From: a virus
Virus record (IMG/VR): IMGVR_UViG_3300029319_009496
Coordinates: 5,872 to 69,871 of that record
DNA length: 64,000 nucleotides
Strand: one strand, 5' to 3'
Shown here piece after piece: positions 6,925 to 16,120 of the stretch; position 1 is the first letter of the stretch, and the number at the start of each line of letters is the position of its first letter. Position numbers and translations under genes: made by a program. The notes under the pieces were generated by a model that worked only from the letters and a program-made list of their open reading frames with translations, had not been told where the DNA came from and did not search any database.

Positions 6925-8178
6925 ATGAATAAAAAAACAAAAATATTTGTTATTTCTGATCACCCTCTTTCTCCATCAGGTGTCGGAAATCAAACAAGAA
7001 ATTTTATTGAATCCTTAATTAAAACTGGAGAATATTCTTTTGTTTGTTTTGGTGGTGCAATTAAACATGCTGACTATCAACCTCAAAAAATTTCTCCATA
7101 TGAAGATGATTGGATAATTTATCCAGTTGATGGATATGGCACTCAAGAAACTGTAAGGTCTATTTTAAGAACAGAGAAGCCAGATTTACTTTGGTTTATG
7201 ACTGATCCAAGATTCTTTGCATGGCTTTGGGAAATGGAAGATGAAATTAGACCATTAATGCCAATGGTTTATTATCATGTTTGGGATAATTATCCCTATC
7301 CTGATTTTAATAAAGTATGGTATGACTCTTGTGACCATGTTGCTTGCATATCAAAAGTAACGCACGATATCGTAAAAACAGTTTCTCCTGATATAGGATC
7401 AACTTATTTACCTCACGCAGTAGATTCAGAAATATTTAGTCCATTATCTGATGATGAAATTCAAGAATTAAAACAAAAATCTGGTTTTGAAGATAATAAA
7501 TTTACTATTTTCTGGAATAATAGAAATGCTAGAAGAAAACAATCTGGTAGTTTAATATATTGGTATAATAAATTTTTAGATAAAGTTGGTAGAGATAAGG
7601 CGAGGTTAATTCTACATACCGACCCAAAAGATCCAAATGGACCTGATTTGGTCGCACAGATTAATAACTTAGGCCTTGTTAATGGAGAAGTTCAATTTTC
7701 AAAAGATAAGGTTGGGCATCAGCAATTAGCTGCCATGTATAATATGGCCGATGTTACAGTTAATATCTCTGATGCTGAAGGTTTTGGTTTAGCTACATTG
7801 GAATCATTATCATGCGGCACACCAATCATTGTTAATATGACTGGTGGTTTACAAGAGCAAGTTACAGATGGTGAGCAATGGTTCGGTGTAGGGCTGCAGC
7901 CTTCTTCAAAAGCTGTTATTGGTTCACAAGAGATACCTTATATCTATGAAGATAGAATAAACGAAGATGATTTTGTTGATGCTTTAGAAAAACTTTTTAA
8001 CATGACTTCTGAGGAGCGAAAAAACTTAGGCCATCTTGGTCGAGAGCATGTGCTTAAAAATTACAATTATAAACATTTTCAACATCAATGGAAAATTCTT
8101 ATTGATGAAGTACATCAAAAATTTGGTTCATGGGAAAATAGAACTGGTTATAAAACTTGGGAGTTGTTAGAGGTTTAA
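6925..8178 (+). CDS. GT4-type glycosyltransferase (group 1)
   Basis: The 417-residue protein has the two-domain GT-B look of retaining GT4 enzymes. The N-terminal domain opens with FVISDHPLSPSGVGNQTRNF, a glycine-rich acceptor-side loop. The C-terminal donor domain carries the E-x7-E motif in SDAEGFGLATLESLSCGTPI near residue 285. The full length is normal for the family. It probably transfers a sugar from a nucleotide-sugar donor to a growing glycan in the cytoplasm; donor and acceptor cannot be read from sequence. It opens the 18-kb glycan cluster, one base before the next gene. Confidence 0.9.
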   Translation: MNKKTKIFVISDHPLSPSGVGNQTRNFIESLIKTGEYSFVCFGGAIKHADYQPQKISPYEDDWIIYPVDGYGTQETVRSILRTEKPDLLWFMTDPRFFAWLWEMEDEIRPLMPMVYYHVWDNYPYPDFNKVWYDSCDHVACISKVTHDIVKTVSPDIGSTYLPHAVDSEIFSPLSDDEIQELKQKSGFEDNKFTIFWNNRNARRKQSGSLIYWYNKFLDKVGRDKARLILHTDPKDPNGPDLVAQINNLGLVNGEVQFSKDKVGHQQLAAMYNMADVTVNISDAEGFGLATLESLSCGTPIIVNMTGGLQEQVTDGEQWFGVGLQPSSKAVIGSQEIPYIYEDRINEDDFVDALEKLFNMTSEERKNLGHLGREHVLKNYNYKHFQHQWKILIDEVHQKFGSWENRTGYKTWELLEV

Positions 8179-8179
8179 T

Positions 8180-9442
8180 ATGAAAAAAGTATTTTTAAGA
8201 GGTCCGTTTTTAACTCAATCTGGGTATGGACACCATGCAAGAACTGTTTTGCGAGCGCTTCGAACTAAAGAAGACGTTTTTGATATATACGCTCACCCTA
8301 TTACATGGGGAAAAGTTAGTTGGCAATGGCAGGATGATGAAGAAAGAAGATGGATGGATGAGATTTTACAAAAAACAATTTCCTATACTCAAAGTGGAGA
8401 CGTTCAATTTGATATGTCTATTCAGGTTACAATTCCAAATGAATGGGAAAAATTAGCGCCTGTCAATATAGGTGTAACTGCTGGTATGGAGACTGATAAA
8501 GTTTCAGCCAAGTGGATTGAAAAAACATATCTAATGGATAAAATTATTACAATTAGTAAACATTCAAAAGATTCCTTAGTTAATACTGTTTATGAAGCTA
8601 CTAGACAAGATACAGGTGAGAAAGTTCCGTACAAGTGCCAAGTGCCTGTTGAGTATCTTACCTATCCAGTAAGAAAATTTGACCCTGTTAAATTAGATTT
8701 AAATCTAACAACTGATTTCAATTTTTTGTGTGTTGCACAACTAAGCCCTAGAAAAAATATCGATCAGTTAATAAAATGTTTTGTTGAGACTTTTAGAGAT
8801 AATGAAAATGTTGGTTTAATTATTAAAGCTAATATGGCAAAAAATTCCCTAATAGATAGAATTAATACCATTAGTAATTTTCGTCACCTAACTTCAAAAT
8901 ATGGTGAAAAGAAGTGTAAAATATACCTACTGCATGGATTTTTATCTGATCATGAGATGTCTGGGCTATATAATCACCCTAAAGTAAAAGCTATGGTTAG
9001 TACAGCTCATGGCGAAGGTTTTGGCTTACCTCTTTTTGAAGCAGCTTACTATAAATTACCTGTCATGGCTGTTGACTGGTCCGGTCATTTGGATTTTCTT
9101 TATAAGCCTGTAAAGCAAAAAAATGGTAAAGAAAAGAAAAAGCATATGTTTAGTAAAATTTCATACAATCTTGGTCCGGTGCAAGATGAAGCTGTCTGGA
9201 ATGATATTATTGTTAAAGACTCTAAATGGGCTTTTCCTGAAGATGGCTCTATTAAGATGAACCTAGAAGAAATTTACAAAGACTATGGTAGATTTCTAAA
9301 AAGAGCAGGAGAGCTTCAAAAGTGGGTTTGCGAAGAATTTGAAGAACAAAAAACGTATGAAAAAATGTGTAATTTAATATATGAGCCAGATCCTGAGCTA
9401 GAAAAATGGTTGGCTAAAATAGAGCAAATGGAGCAGCTTTGA
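8180..9442 (+). CDS. GT4-like glycosyltransferase
   Basis: This 420-residue GT-B type glycosyltransferase begins with LRGPFLTQSGYGHHARTVL, the glycine-containing loop seen in GT4 enzymes. Its donor domain has VAQLSPRKNID and the motif AHGEGFGLPLFEAAYYKLPV with both glutamates of E-x7-E. It is related in layout to the preceding gene but clearly not a recent copy. It has an insert with a Lys-rich loop (KQKNGKEKKKH) before the C-terminal helices. It overlaps the methyltransferase start by 4 bp (TTGA). Confidence 0.88.
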   Translation: MKKVFLRGPFLTQSGYGHHARTVLRALRTKEDVFDIYAHPITWGKVSWQWQDDEERRWMDEILQKTISYTQSGDVQFDMSIQVTIPNEWEKLAPVNIGVTAGMETDKVSAKWIEKTYLMDKIITISKHSKDSLVNTVYEATRQDTGEKVPYKCQVPVEYLTYPVRKFDPVKLDLNLTTDFNFLCVAQLSPRKNIDQLIKCFVETFRDNENVGLIIKANMAKNSLIDRINTISNFRHLTSKYGEKKCKIYLLHGFLSDHEMSGLYNHPKVKAMVSTAHGEGFGLPLFEAAYYKLPVMAVDWSGHLDFLYKPVKQKNGKEKKKHMFSKISYNLGPVQDEAVWNDIIVKDSKWAFPEDGSIKMNLEEIYKDYGRFLKRAGELQKWVCEEFEEQKTYEKMCNLIYEPDPELEKWLAKIEQMEQL

Positions 9443-10158
9443 AATATGATTTTGAAAAATACATAAATAATTTTAAAGAAATAATTACTGATTCTTGGTT
9501 AACACCTAGAGGAATAATGTTTAGTGAAGCCTTTGCCTTGTATAGTGTTATTAATGAATGTAAAAGTCGTACTATTTTAGAGTCTGGCACTGCATATGGC
9601 GGATCAACAGAAATGTTAGCTAACCTGTTTCCAAATTTACTTTTAACCAGCATTGATAACTATAAAGTTTATCCTGATAGTGAAGAATATGTAAGAAACA
9701 GAATGCTTAAGTATAAAAATACTAAGTTATTAAAAGGTGATTCTTATCACTTACTGCCACAAATTTTAAGTAAGCCATTTATTAAAAAAACTGCTATTTT
9801 TATAGATGGACCTAAAGGTAAGCATGCTGGAGAATTTGCAGTATTTTTACTAGAAAATTTTAAAGAAAAAATCGATTTTATAGCAGTTCATGATGTAAAA
9901 TATGATAGTGATGTGGCTCTTATGTATAAAAATACTTTCACAGATATTATACCATCTAATCTTATCTTTACTGATGAGCCAGATAATTATTTTTCTCCTT
10001 TTAGAAGAACAATTGATGATCATATGCTTAGTATTAATAAGAAAAAATTTAAACCATCTAAATCTTCTTTAGATAAAGATAAAAGTTTAGGTTTTCTTCA
10101 GAATGCTTTAGAAGAAAATCCTAGAGGTTATGGCATGATTATAATTAAACCGGAGTAA
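9439..10158 (+). CDS. Class I SAM-dependent methyltransferase (CmcI/Methyltransf_24-like)
   Basis: The 239-residue protein has a Rossmann-type SAM site ILESGTAYGGSTEML at 46-60. An acidic residue ends the second strand (LTSIDNY), and a metal-site-like FIDGPKGKHAGE segment lies near 115-127. This pattern fits the CmcI/Methyltransf_24 group, which often methylate sugar hydroxyls. The start is a TTG that overlaps the TGA of the upstream gene; no ATG is available before the SAM motif except ATG codons well inside the fold. Its place in a sugar cluster suggests O-methylation of a glycan. Confidence 0.75.
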   Translation: MKYDFEKYINNFKEIITDSWLTPRGIMFSEAFALYSVINECKSRTILESGTAYGGSTEMLANLFPNLLLTSIDNYKVYPDSEEYVRNRMLKYKNTKLLKGDSYHLLPQILSKPFIKKTAIFIDGPKGKHAGEFAVFLLENFKEKIDFIAVHDVKYDSDVALMYKNTFTDIIPSNLIFTDEPDNYFSPFRRTIDDHMLSINKKKFKPSKSSLDKDKSLGFLQNALEENPRGYGMIIIKPE

Positions 10159-10159
10159 A

Positions 10160-11011
10160 ATGAAAGACATAATATTCATAGCTGATTTTTTTTCTAATCA
10201 ACATACAGGTGGAGCTGAATTACACGACGATGTTGTTATAAAATATTTTAATAATACTAACAGGCTATTTGCAAAAGTTAATACTTCAAATCTTACAGAA
10301 CAATTCATAGAAGATAATTTAAATAAAACCTGGTTTATATCAAATTTTGTTGGTCTTAGAAATACACATAAAGCTATTTTGGCTAAAAAATGTAAATATT
10401 TAATTTATGAACATGACTATAAATTTATTGATGCAAGAAATCCAATATTTTTTGAAGATTTTAAAGTGCCACAAAAAAACTTTGTTAATTTAAGTTTTTA
10501 TCAAGCTGCAAAAAAAATAATATGTTTAAGCAAAATGCATCGAGATATTTTTGATAAAAATTTACAGCTTGATAATATAGTTAATATCAATTGTAGTATG
10601 TGGCATGATGAAGATTTAGAACTATTTGAAAGTCTTCAAAATCAACAAAAAATTAAAAAATTTGCTGTAATCGAAAGCAACAATAAAATTAAAAAAACCA
10701 AAGAGTCTGTTGAGTTTTGCAAGAAAAATAATCTAGATTATGACTTAATCAGCTCACAAAATTATACTGAATTTATTAATTTATTGTCGAAATACAGTGG
10801 TTTAATTTTTATGACAGGGCATCCTGAGCCTACACCTAGAGTGGCTATAGAAGCAAAAATGTTAAATATGAAGTTTGTATCTCAAAAAGATTTAATTGGG
10901 GTTGCTCATGAAGAATATTTTTCTTTAAGTGGACAAAGCTTAATTGATGAGGTAAAAAATATGAGAGACGAAGCATTAGAAAAAATAATTGGCTGGATTG
11001 ATGAAGCATAA
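10160..11011 (+). CDS. GT-B-fold glycosyltransferase-like protein
   Basis: This is a 283-residue protein with a glycosyltransferase-like opening FIADFFSNQHTGGAELHDDV and a donor-site-like C-terminal part MTGHPEPTPRVAIEAKMLN, in which Glu and Pro-Thr-Pro-Arg replace the usual GT4 EGF segment. It is shorter than normal GT4 enzymes (350-420). It may lack part of one Rossmann domain or be a compact version. Function by similarity of layout only. It overlaps the next gene by 11 bp. Confidence 0.65.
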   Translation: MKDIIFIADFFSNQHTGGAELHDDVVIKYFNNTNRLFAKVNTSNLTEQFIEDNLNKTWFISNFVGLRNTHKAILAKKCKYLIYEHDYKFIDARNPIFFEDFKVPQKNFVNLSFYQAAKKIICLSKMHRDIFDKNLQLDNIVNINCSMWHDEDLELFESLQNQQKIKKFAVIESNNKIKKTKESVEFCKKNNLDYDLISSQNYTEFINLLSKYSGLIFMTGHPEPTPRVAIEAKMLNMKFVSQKDLIGVAHEEYFSLSGQSLIDEVKNMRDEALEKIIGWIDEA

Positions 11012-11705
11012 TATTTTAACAGTTGCAAATGAAAATTATTCTTCTTTTATAAAATTGTTTATTAATTCATTATTTGAGCTAACAGATCTTAAAATGGTAG
11101 AAAAAATATATGTTTTTGATACCGGTCTAAGCGAAGAAACTAAAAAGCATTTAAATTATTTTCCAAAAATTGAAATAATGGATACTGGCATGCAGATATC
11201 ATCAGATAAAATACATGATGATGGATGGAAAAAAAACACTTACTCAAAAACAAAATTTTTATTGTCTATTTTACAAAAAACAAATTTGCCTACTTTTATG
11301 ATTGATTCAGATTCTATTTTTGTTGATAATTTTCAAGACTTAATTGATTGGAATGCTGATTTAGTTGCTTGTGATAGAAATAGAGATGGTTTTTCGAAAC
11401 ATATAGGATCTTTTTTTGGTGCTATTAATGTAGATCAAAGTATCACTTTCATAGAAAAATGGATAACAAATATTAGCAAACTGCAAAGGACCACTGATTT
11501 AAAACATTGTGAAAGTCCAGCTTTATCTTTAACAATTGAATCTGAAAATTTTAATGTACAAAATTTACCGGAGCAAATTGTATCTGCTGTTTTTCCTGAT
11601 GAAACATCTAGAGTTTTTCATTTAAAATCAGATTACTATGCCCTCACAGTTGAAGAAAGATTATCTTTAAAACACGCAAAACAATTTACGCAGAGGTACC
11701 TGTAA
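11001..11705 (+). CDS. GT-A-like glycosyltransferase (DxD)
   Basis: From ATG 11001 (a TTG at 10989 would add four residues and overlap more) the gene encodes 234 residues. The N-terminal strand HNILTVANENYSSFIKLFINSLF is typical of GT8-like sugar transferases that start with a nucleotide-binding strand. MIDSDSIFVDNF gives the DxD metal motif, and ACDRNRDGFSKHIGSFFGAINV matches the acceptor-side pattern of such enzymes. The sugar is unknown. The gene is tightly coupled to both neighbours (11-bp and 1-bp overlaps). Confidence 0.7.
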   Translation: MKHNILTVANENYSSFIKLFINSLFELTDLKMVEKIYVFDTGLSEETKKHLNYFPKIEIMDTGMQISSDKIHDDGWKKNTYSKTKFLLSILQKTNLPTFMIDSDSIFVDNFQDLIDWNADLVACDRNRDGFSKHIGSFFGAINVDQSITFIEKWITNISKLQRTTDLKHCESPALSLTIESENFNVQNLPEQIVSAVFPDETSRVFHLKSDYYALTVEERLSLKHAKQFTQRYL

Positions 11706-12418
11706 TGTTAATGTCGGTTGTTATTTCTACTTTTAATAGGTCAGATGTTTTAAAACAAAACTTAGATTGTTTTAAAAAACAAACTGATATGGATTTTGAA
11801 GTTGTAGTTGGTATTGATGGCTCAACTGACGACACTATTGAAATGTTGAAAAACTATGATTCTAATTTTTCAATTAGATGGGTTGATACTTTAGAAACTA
11901 AAGATTATTGTTTAGCTAAAGCTAGAAATATGGCAATGATAGAGTGTAAGGGAGAAGCAATAGTTATTTTAGATGATGATAGTTTTCCGGTTGAAGGCTT
12001 TATTCAAGCACATAAAAGTAGTGTTAAAAAAGGAGTTTTAACTGGAGGCTATAGAAACTCACATGACCCAAGTGATTCTTTACATGCAAAAATGAAAAAA
12101 ACACTATTAAAATATGGCATTCGAAAAGAAAATCCTATAGTTGAAAGAATAGTTGAGAACAATTGTTGTATGCTAACTAAAGACTGGATTGGATGTGGTA
12201 TGTTTTCAGAAAGATTTGTAGGATACGGAGGTTGTGGGCAAGAATTCATAGCAAGGCTGGCTTATCAGGGCTTTAAATATCAATTTAATCCAGATGCAAT
12301 GATGTATCACCATAGAGAGTTTGAGGGTGATAACGGTCTTACTAGAGATATTAAAAATCAACAAGCATCAAAATCGATTGCAATGATTAATAAGCATTGT
12401 TGGAGTTATTATGCCTAG
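11705..12418 (+). CDS. Family 2 glycosyltransferase
   Basis: The 237-residue protein shows the GT2 series in order: VVISTFNRSDVLKQNLDCF, GIDGSTDDTIEML, AKARNMAM, then the metal-binding triple aspartate VILDDDSFPV. In the second half, ERFVGYGGCGQEFIARLAYQG matches the galactosyltransferase/chondroitin-polymerase-like C-terminal motif with the catalytic-base Glu. It is an inverting transferase of the cytoplasmic type with no membrane segment. It shares 8 bp with the aminotransferase gene. Confidence 0.88.
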   Translation: MLMSVVISTFNRSDVLKQNLDCFKKQTDMDFEVVVGIDGSTDDTIEMLKNYDSNFSIRWVDTLETKDYCLAKARNMAMIECKGEAIVILDDDSFPVEGFIQAHKSSVKKGVLTGGYRNSHDPSDSLHAKMKKTLLKYGIRKENPIVERIVENNCCMLTKDWIGCGMFSERFVGYGGCGQEFIARLAYQGFKYQFNPDAMMYHHREFEGDNGLTRDIKNQQASKSIAMINKHCWSYYA

Positions 12419-13223
12419 TGTCATTAGAGATATATTTGAAGACTATGTCAAGAAAACTTATGATCTACAAGACTGTATCGCAGTTAATAATGGTACTAGT
12501 GCCTTAATAGCTCCGCTATGGTCAATGGATTTGCAGCCTGGTGATGAGGTTATAACAACACCTTTTACTTTTATCGCCACTTCAAACGCTATTCTTATCG
12601 CCGGCGCAAAACCAGTTTTTGTTGATATTGATCCTAATACTTTGTTGATCGATCCACAAAAAATTGAAAATGCGATAACTAAAAATACAAAAGCCATTAT
12701 TCCAGTACATCTTTATGGAAGAGTTTGTGATATGGAAAAGATAAACAATATTGCAAAAAGACACAATCTTGTTGTAATTGAAGATACGGCACAAGCATTT
12801 GGGGCAACCTGCCACTGCGGTAATCATGCAGGTATGATGTCAGATGTAGGAACTTTTAGTTTTTACAAAACCAAAAACATTTCTACTTTTGAGGGCGGAA
12901 TGATATGTATACCAAAAAATTCTAAGCTAGATCATGAAAAGATTAGGTCAATATGCGACCAGGGTCAAGTTGGAAAGTATAATCATGAATATATTGGATT
13001 TAACTTTAGACTAGCTGAGCCATTATGTTTAATGGCATATGAACAAATGAAGCTTCATATGGAAGGAGTCAAAGCCGAGCTTGGTTTTAGAGGTCCAGAA
13101 AAAGGTCATTACCCAAATGTAGTTTATGAACAGCCAATTTATGTAAAGAAAGGTATATCAGGTGACTGCCCAATTGCAGAAAAAGTGGCTAAATCAATTA
13201 GAGAAAAAACTTATGACATATAA
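12411..13223 (+). CDS. DegT/DnrJ/EryC1-type sugar aminotransferase, compact and possibly inactive
   Basis: The first 200 residues are clearly a PLP-dependent nucleotide-sugar aminotransferase: VNNGTSALIAPLW, GDEVITTPFTFIATSNAI, VIEDTAQAFGA and SFYKTKNISTFEGGM with PLP lysine at about 155. Members are normally 360-390 residues; this one has 270. It lacks about 30 N-terminal residues. After AYEQMKLH it jumps within roughly 30 residues to the late motif CPIAEKVAKSI, so most of the small C-terminal domain is missing. No frameshift is seen. The truncation overlaps the start of the next gene by 11 bp. It may work as a compact or heteromeric enzyme, or be a decaying gene. The Gfo/Idh oxidoreductase next door would be the usual partner in making 3-amino sugars. 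Confidence 0.85.
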   Translation: MPSVIRDIFEDYVKKTYDLQDCIAVNNGTSALIAPLWSMDLQPGDEVITTPFTFIATSNAILIAGAKPVFVDIDPNTLLIDPQKIENAITKNTKAIIPVHLYGRVCDMEKINNIAKRHNLVVIEDTAQAFGATCHCGNHAGMMSDVGTFSFYKTKNISTFEGGMICIPKNSKLDHEKIRSICDQGQVGKYNHEYIGFNFRLAEPLCLMAYEQMKLHMEGVKAELGFRGPEKGHYPNVVYEQPIYVKKGISGDCPIAEKVAKSIREKTYDI

Positions 13224-14217
13224 TATAGGTGTTGTTGGGTGTGGAAAAATTTTTTCTCGTCATTTTGAAGCAATTAATCAAAATAAAAAATATAACCTAG
13301 TAAGTGTTTGTGATACAGACGAACTGACACTGTTAAATATTAGAGTGCCAAAAAATGTAAAAAAGTATAAAAATTATAGAAATATGATAGATAAAGAGGA
13401 TATTAATTTTGTTGTAATTGCAAGCCCAAATGCTTTTCATTTTGATCATTGCATCTATGCACTTGAAAACGGATGTGACGCTCTTATAGAAAAGCCGGCA
13501 GTATTAAATCCAAAAAATTTAGATATTTTGCAGACAGTTGCTAGTAATCATGAGCAAAAAATTTACGCTGTACTGCAAGTTAGACTTAATCCAGCCGTGC
13601 AAAATTTAAAATATTTAATCGATAATAATTTAATAGGTGGAATAAGAGGTTTTAATCTAACACAAAGGTGGCAAAGACCAAAAGAATATTTTGATGATTG
13701 GCGAGGCAAGCCAAAAATTGGTGGAGGCATATTGCATGAGTGCGGTATTCATTATCTAGATATTCTTTGTTATTTACTTGGAAAGCCAAGTGTTGCCCAT
13801 GCTAAAACGTATAATACTAAGCATAAAAATGTTGACATTGAAGATACGTTATATGCTAATTTAGATTTTGGTGAATATGGTGGCAATATAGAAATAACAA
13901 TCGCTAGCGAGCCACATAATTTAGAATGTAGCCTTAGTTTACTAACGGATATAGGTTATATTAAATTAGGTGGAAAAGCAATGAATGTTGTAGAAGATAT
14001 AAAATTTAATAGTGAAGAAAAAACTATACAGATAAATAATTTTATGAATTTTAATAATAAAATTGTTAGCCCAAACTCTTATGGATCTTATGCAGGATCT
14101 TGTCCAAATCATCCAAATTTATATAATAATATTGAAAATTTTAATTTACAAGAAACAAAAAAAGTGTTACAGTTAATAACTGAAATATATGATTATTGTA
14201 AGATACAATATTTTTAG
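13213..14217 (+). CDS. Gfo/Idh/MocA-family oxidoreductase
   Basis: From ATG 13213 the protein has 334 residues. The Rossmann motif NIGVVGCGKIFSRHFEAI is at the very N-terminus, which decides the start; an upstream ATG at 13162 would add 17 residues out of the family pattern. EKPAVLN holds the conserved Lys of the EKP motif, and GGGILHECGIHYLDIL contains the His/Asp active-site helix. Such NAD(P)-dependent enzymes oxidise nucleotide sugars, commonly at C3, as the step before a DegT aminotransferase. The upstream neighbour fits that pairing. The substrate is unknown. Confidence 0.88.
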   Translation: MTYNIGVVGCGKIFSRHFEAINQNKKYNLVSVCDTDELTLLNIRVPKNVKKYKNYRNMIDKEDINFVVIASPNAFHFDHCIYALENGCDALIEKPAVLNPKNLDILQTVASNHEQKIYAVLQVRLNPAVQNLKYLIDNNLIGGIRGFNLTQRWQRPKEYFDDWRGKPKIGGGILHECGIHYLDILCYLLGKPSVAHAKTYNTKHKNVDIEDTLYANLDFGEYGGNIEITIASEPHNLECSLSLLTDIGYIKLGGKAMNVVEDIKFNSEEKTIQINNFMNFNNKIVSPNSYGSYAGSCPNHPNLYNNIENFNLQETKKVLQLITEIYDYCKIQYF

Positions 14218-14226
14218 AGGCAAAAA

Positions 14227-15126
14227 ATGAGTAAGCTAAATGCTTGTATAGTTTATATTTCATCTAGAAATAGGTGTGTTGAGCATAGTTTAAAAAGTTT
14301 ATGGGATATGTATAATAAGAATTATGATTATCCTGTTTATGTGCATTATTTCGATGATATATACGATTCTATAGATGTTCAAAAAAGAATTACAAGGCAT
14401 AATAAACAAAAAGTTATATTTAAAAAAGTGCCCTATAGAACTCCATCTTTTATAGCAGAATCAGATTTATATTACAACAGAACAAATCTTTGGTATGTTG
14501 CAAGAAGTTTTCCCATACAAAGAAAAGGTTACTTACATATGTGTAACTTTACTAGTAATATGTATGGCTATGAAAATACAGAATTACATGAGTATGATTA
14601 CATTATGACTCATGATGATGAGGCTGGATATGAAAAGCCTATACAAAAAGATCCATTTGAAATTATAGCCAATCAAAAAGAATACATTGGAGCTTATGAC
14701 GTAGGACAAAGGTTAAAAAATGGCCACCCACATCAAGGACATAAAGATACTAGAGTTGGTCTGTGGGAATTTACTAAAAATTTTTTGTTGCAAAATAATA
14801 TAAAACCAAGCTCAAAAATATTACAAAGTCTATTAGAAGATCCTGAAGCAGAAACAAGATATCATTATATTAAATGGTGCGATACATATGTAATTAAAAC
14901 TGAGGTTTTTAAAACTAGCTTATGGAAAAAATGGATAAATGCTGTGAATGAGAGTGGTGGTATATATAAGCATAGGTGGGGCGATAATGAAATTATGACT
15001 TTTTTTGCTTATATTATACAACAAAAAATATATAACTTAGACCTTGTTAAAACTGGCTTTCACAATCAAGGTATGTTTAGGCATATTCAAAACTATGCGC
15101 CGAGCGTAAAAAATTCAAATTTATAA
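14227..15126 (+). CDS. GT15-like glycosyltransferase (Kre2/Mnt1 mannosyltransferase family)
   Basis: The 299-residue protein follows the motif order of fungal GT15 alpha-1,2-mannosyltransferases. YPVYVHYFDD is at 35-44 and FKKVPYRTPSF at 65-75. YDYIMTHDDEAGYEKPIQ is at 123-140, at the site of the family's EPD metal-binding motif. KDPFEI follows, then YIKWCDTYVIKTEVF, and GGIYKHRWGDNE at 244-255 matches the family's GGFYYERWGDAP signature. A late GFHNQ corresponds to the GYHH motif. Unlike yeast enzymes it has no N-terminal membrane anchor, so it should be cytoplasmic. A GT15-like gene in a phage is unexpected. The call rests on motif order, since I could not run a profile search. Confidence 0.72.
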   Translation: MSKLNACIVYISSRNRCVEHSLKSLWDMYNKNYDYPVYVHYFDDIYDSIDVQKRITRHNKQKVIFKKVPYRTPSFIAESDLYYNRTNLWYVARSFPIQRKGYLHMCNFTSNMYGYENTELHEYDYIMTHDDEAGYEKPIQKDPFEIIANQKEYIGAYDVGQRLKNGHPHQGHKDTRVGLWEFTKNFLLQNNIKPSSKILQSLLEDPEAETRYHYIKWCDTYVIKTEVFKTSLWKKWINAVNESGGIYKHRWGDNEIMTFFAYIIQQKIYNLDLVKTGFHNQGMFRHIQNYAPSVKNSNL

Positions 15127-15136
15127 AACAAATTAT

Positions 15137-16120
15137 ATGAAAGTTTTAATTATCGATCCAAGAGTTCACACTTCCTTATCAAAAACATATAAGCATTATG
15201 ATTATTTATATGATGAACTAAAAAAATATACCGATTGTTTTCTATATCAGTCAATAAATTTTAACAATATTTATGAACCTTTGACACATGTTAGAGAGCA
15301 GGGCTTTAATCCAGATATAATATATTTTGGGATGGGCTATTTTGCATTAAGTCCCCCTTATTTTTCGAAAAATTTAAAAACAGAAGATATTGATATACCA
15401 TGTGTAGGGTTTTTATACAAGCCTCAAAATTTCTTATCAGAAAAATTAAATTTTTTAAAACAATTTACTGCAGCAATTTCATCCATACCAAATTGTAAAG
15501 AATATGAAAAAACAACTGGTATAGAATTTAAGGTTCTCTCCCAGGCAGGAGATGAAAAAGTTTTCTATGATAGAAAATTAGAAAAAATATATGACATTGG
15601 TTTTAGTGGAGCACTGCATGATAATAAGTTGTATGTTGAAGGTGCTTTTAAATCATTTAATATACGATCACGAGCACAAGAAATATTGTTGAAAGAAAAA
15701 AATTTGTCTACTTTTTTAAACGGATCTGACGACGCGTCGAAAAGACTACCAACTTATGAAGAGTATGCAAAAAAAATAAATCAATGTAGAATGTGGATAG
15801 CCACCCCAGCACCTTTTGAGGAAATAACTGGTAGATATTATGAAATAGGCATGTCAAACACTTTATTATTTTGTAGCGAAATACCTAAAATATATGAAAC
15901 TATTTTGGTTGATGGAAAAAATTGTGTAACTTTTGATAATAATTTAAACAATTTTTTAGATAAGTTTTATTATTATTTAAATAATTGGCAAGAATCAGAA
16001 AAAATAATAAGCAATGCGTTTCAAGATTTTCACAATAATCATACATGGGACAACAGAGCGCAGCAATTATATAGATATTTTAAAAAAATTTTAGAGAGGA
16101 AATATGAGAAACAACATTAG
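15137..16120 (+). CDS. CgeB-like glycosyltransferase
   Basis: The 327-residue protein resembles the CgeB/Glyco_trans_1_2 group. It has an N-terminal Rossmann-like part (KVLIIDPRVHTSL, NPDIIYFGMGYF), a middle IYDIGFSGALHDN strand-loop typical of CgeB relatives, and the donor-site segment APFEEITGRYYEIGMSNTLL with the conserved Glu and Arg. C-terminal helices carry the NHTWDNRAQQLYRYF ending seen in the group. It overlaps the dehydrogenase gene by 17 bp. Confidence 0.8.
   Translation: MKVLIIDPRVHTSLSKTYKHYDYLYDELKKYTDCFLYQSINFNNIYEPLTHVREQGFNPDIIYFGMGYFALSPPYFSKNLKTEDIDIPCVGFLYKPQNFLSEKLNFLKQFTAAISSIPNCKEYEKTTGIEFKVLSQAGDEKVFYDRKLEKIYDIGFSGALHDNKLYVEGAFKSFNIRSRAQEILLKEKNLSTFLNGSDDASKRLPTYEEYAKKINQCRMWIATPAPFEEITGRYYEIGMSNTLLFCSEIPKIYETILVDGKNCVTFDNNLNNFLDKFYYYLNNWQESEKIISNAFQDFHNNHTWDNRAQQLYRYFKKILERKYEKQH

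Noticed and set aside
12411-14217. A frameshift joining the short aminotransferase and the oxidoreductase
   Set aside because: The oxidoreductase begins with its own complete Rossmann motif, and the bases around the junction encode no missing aminotransferase sequence.
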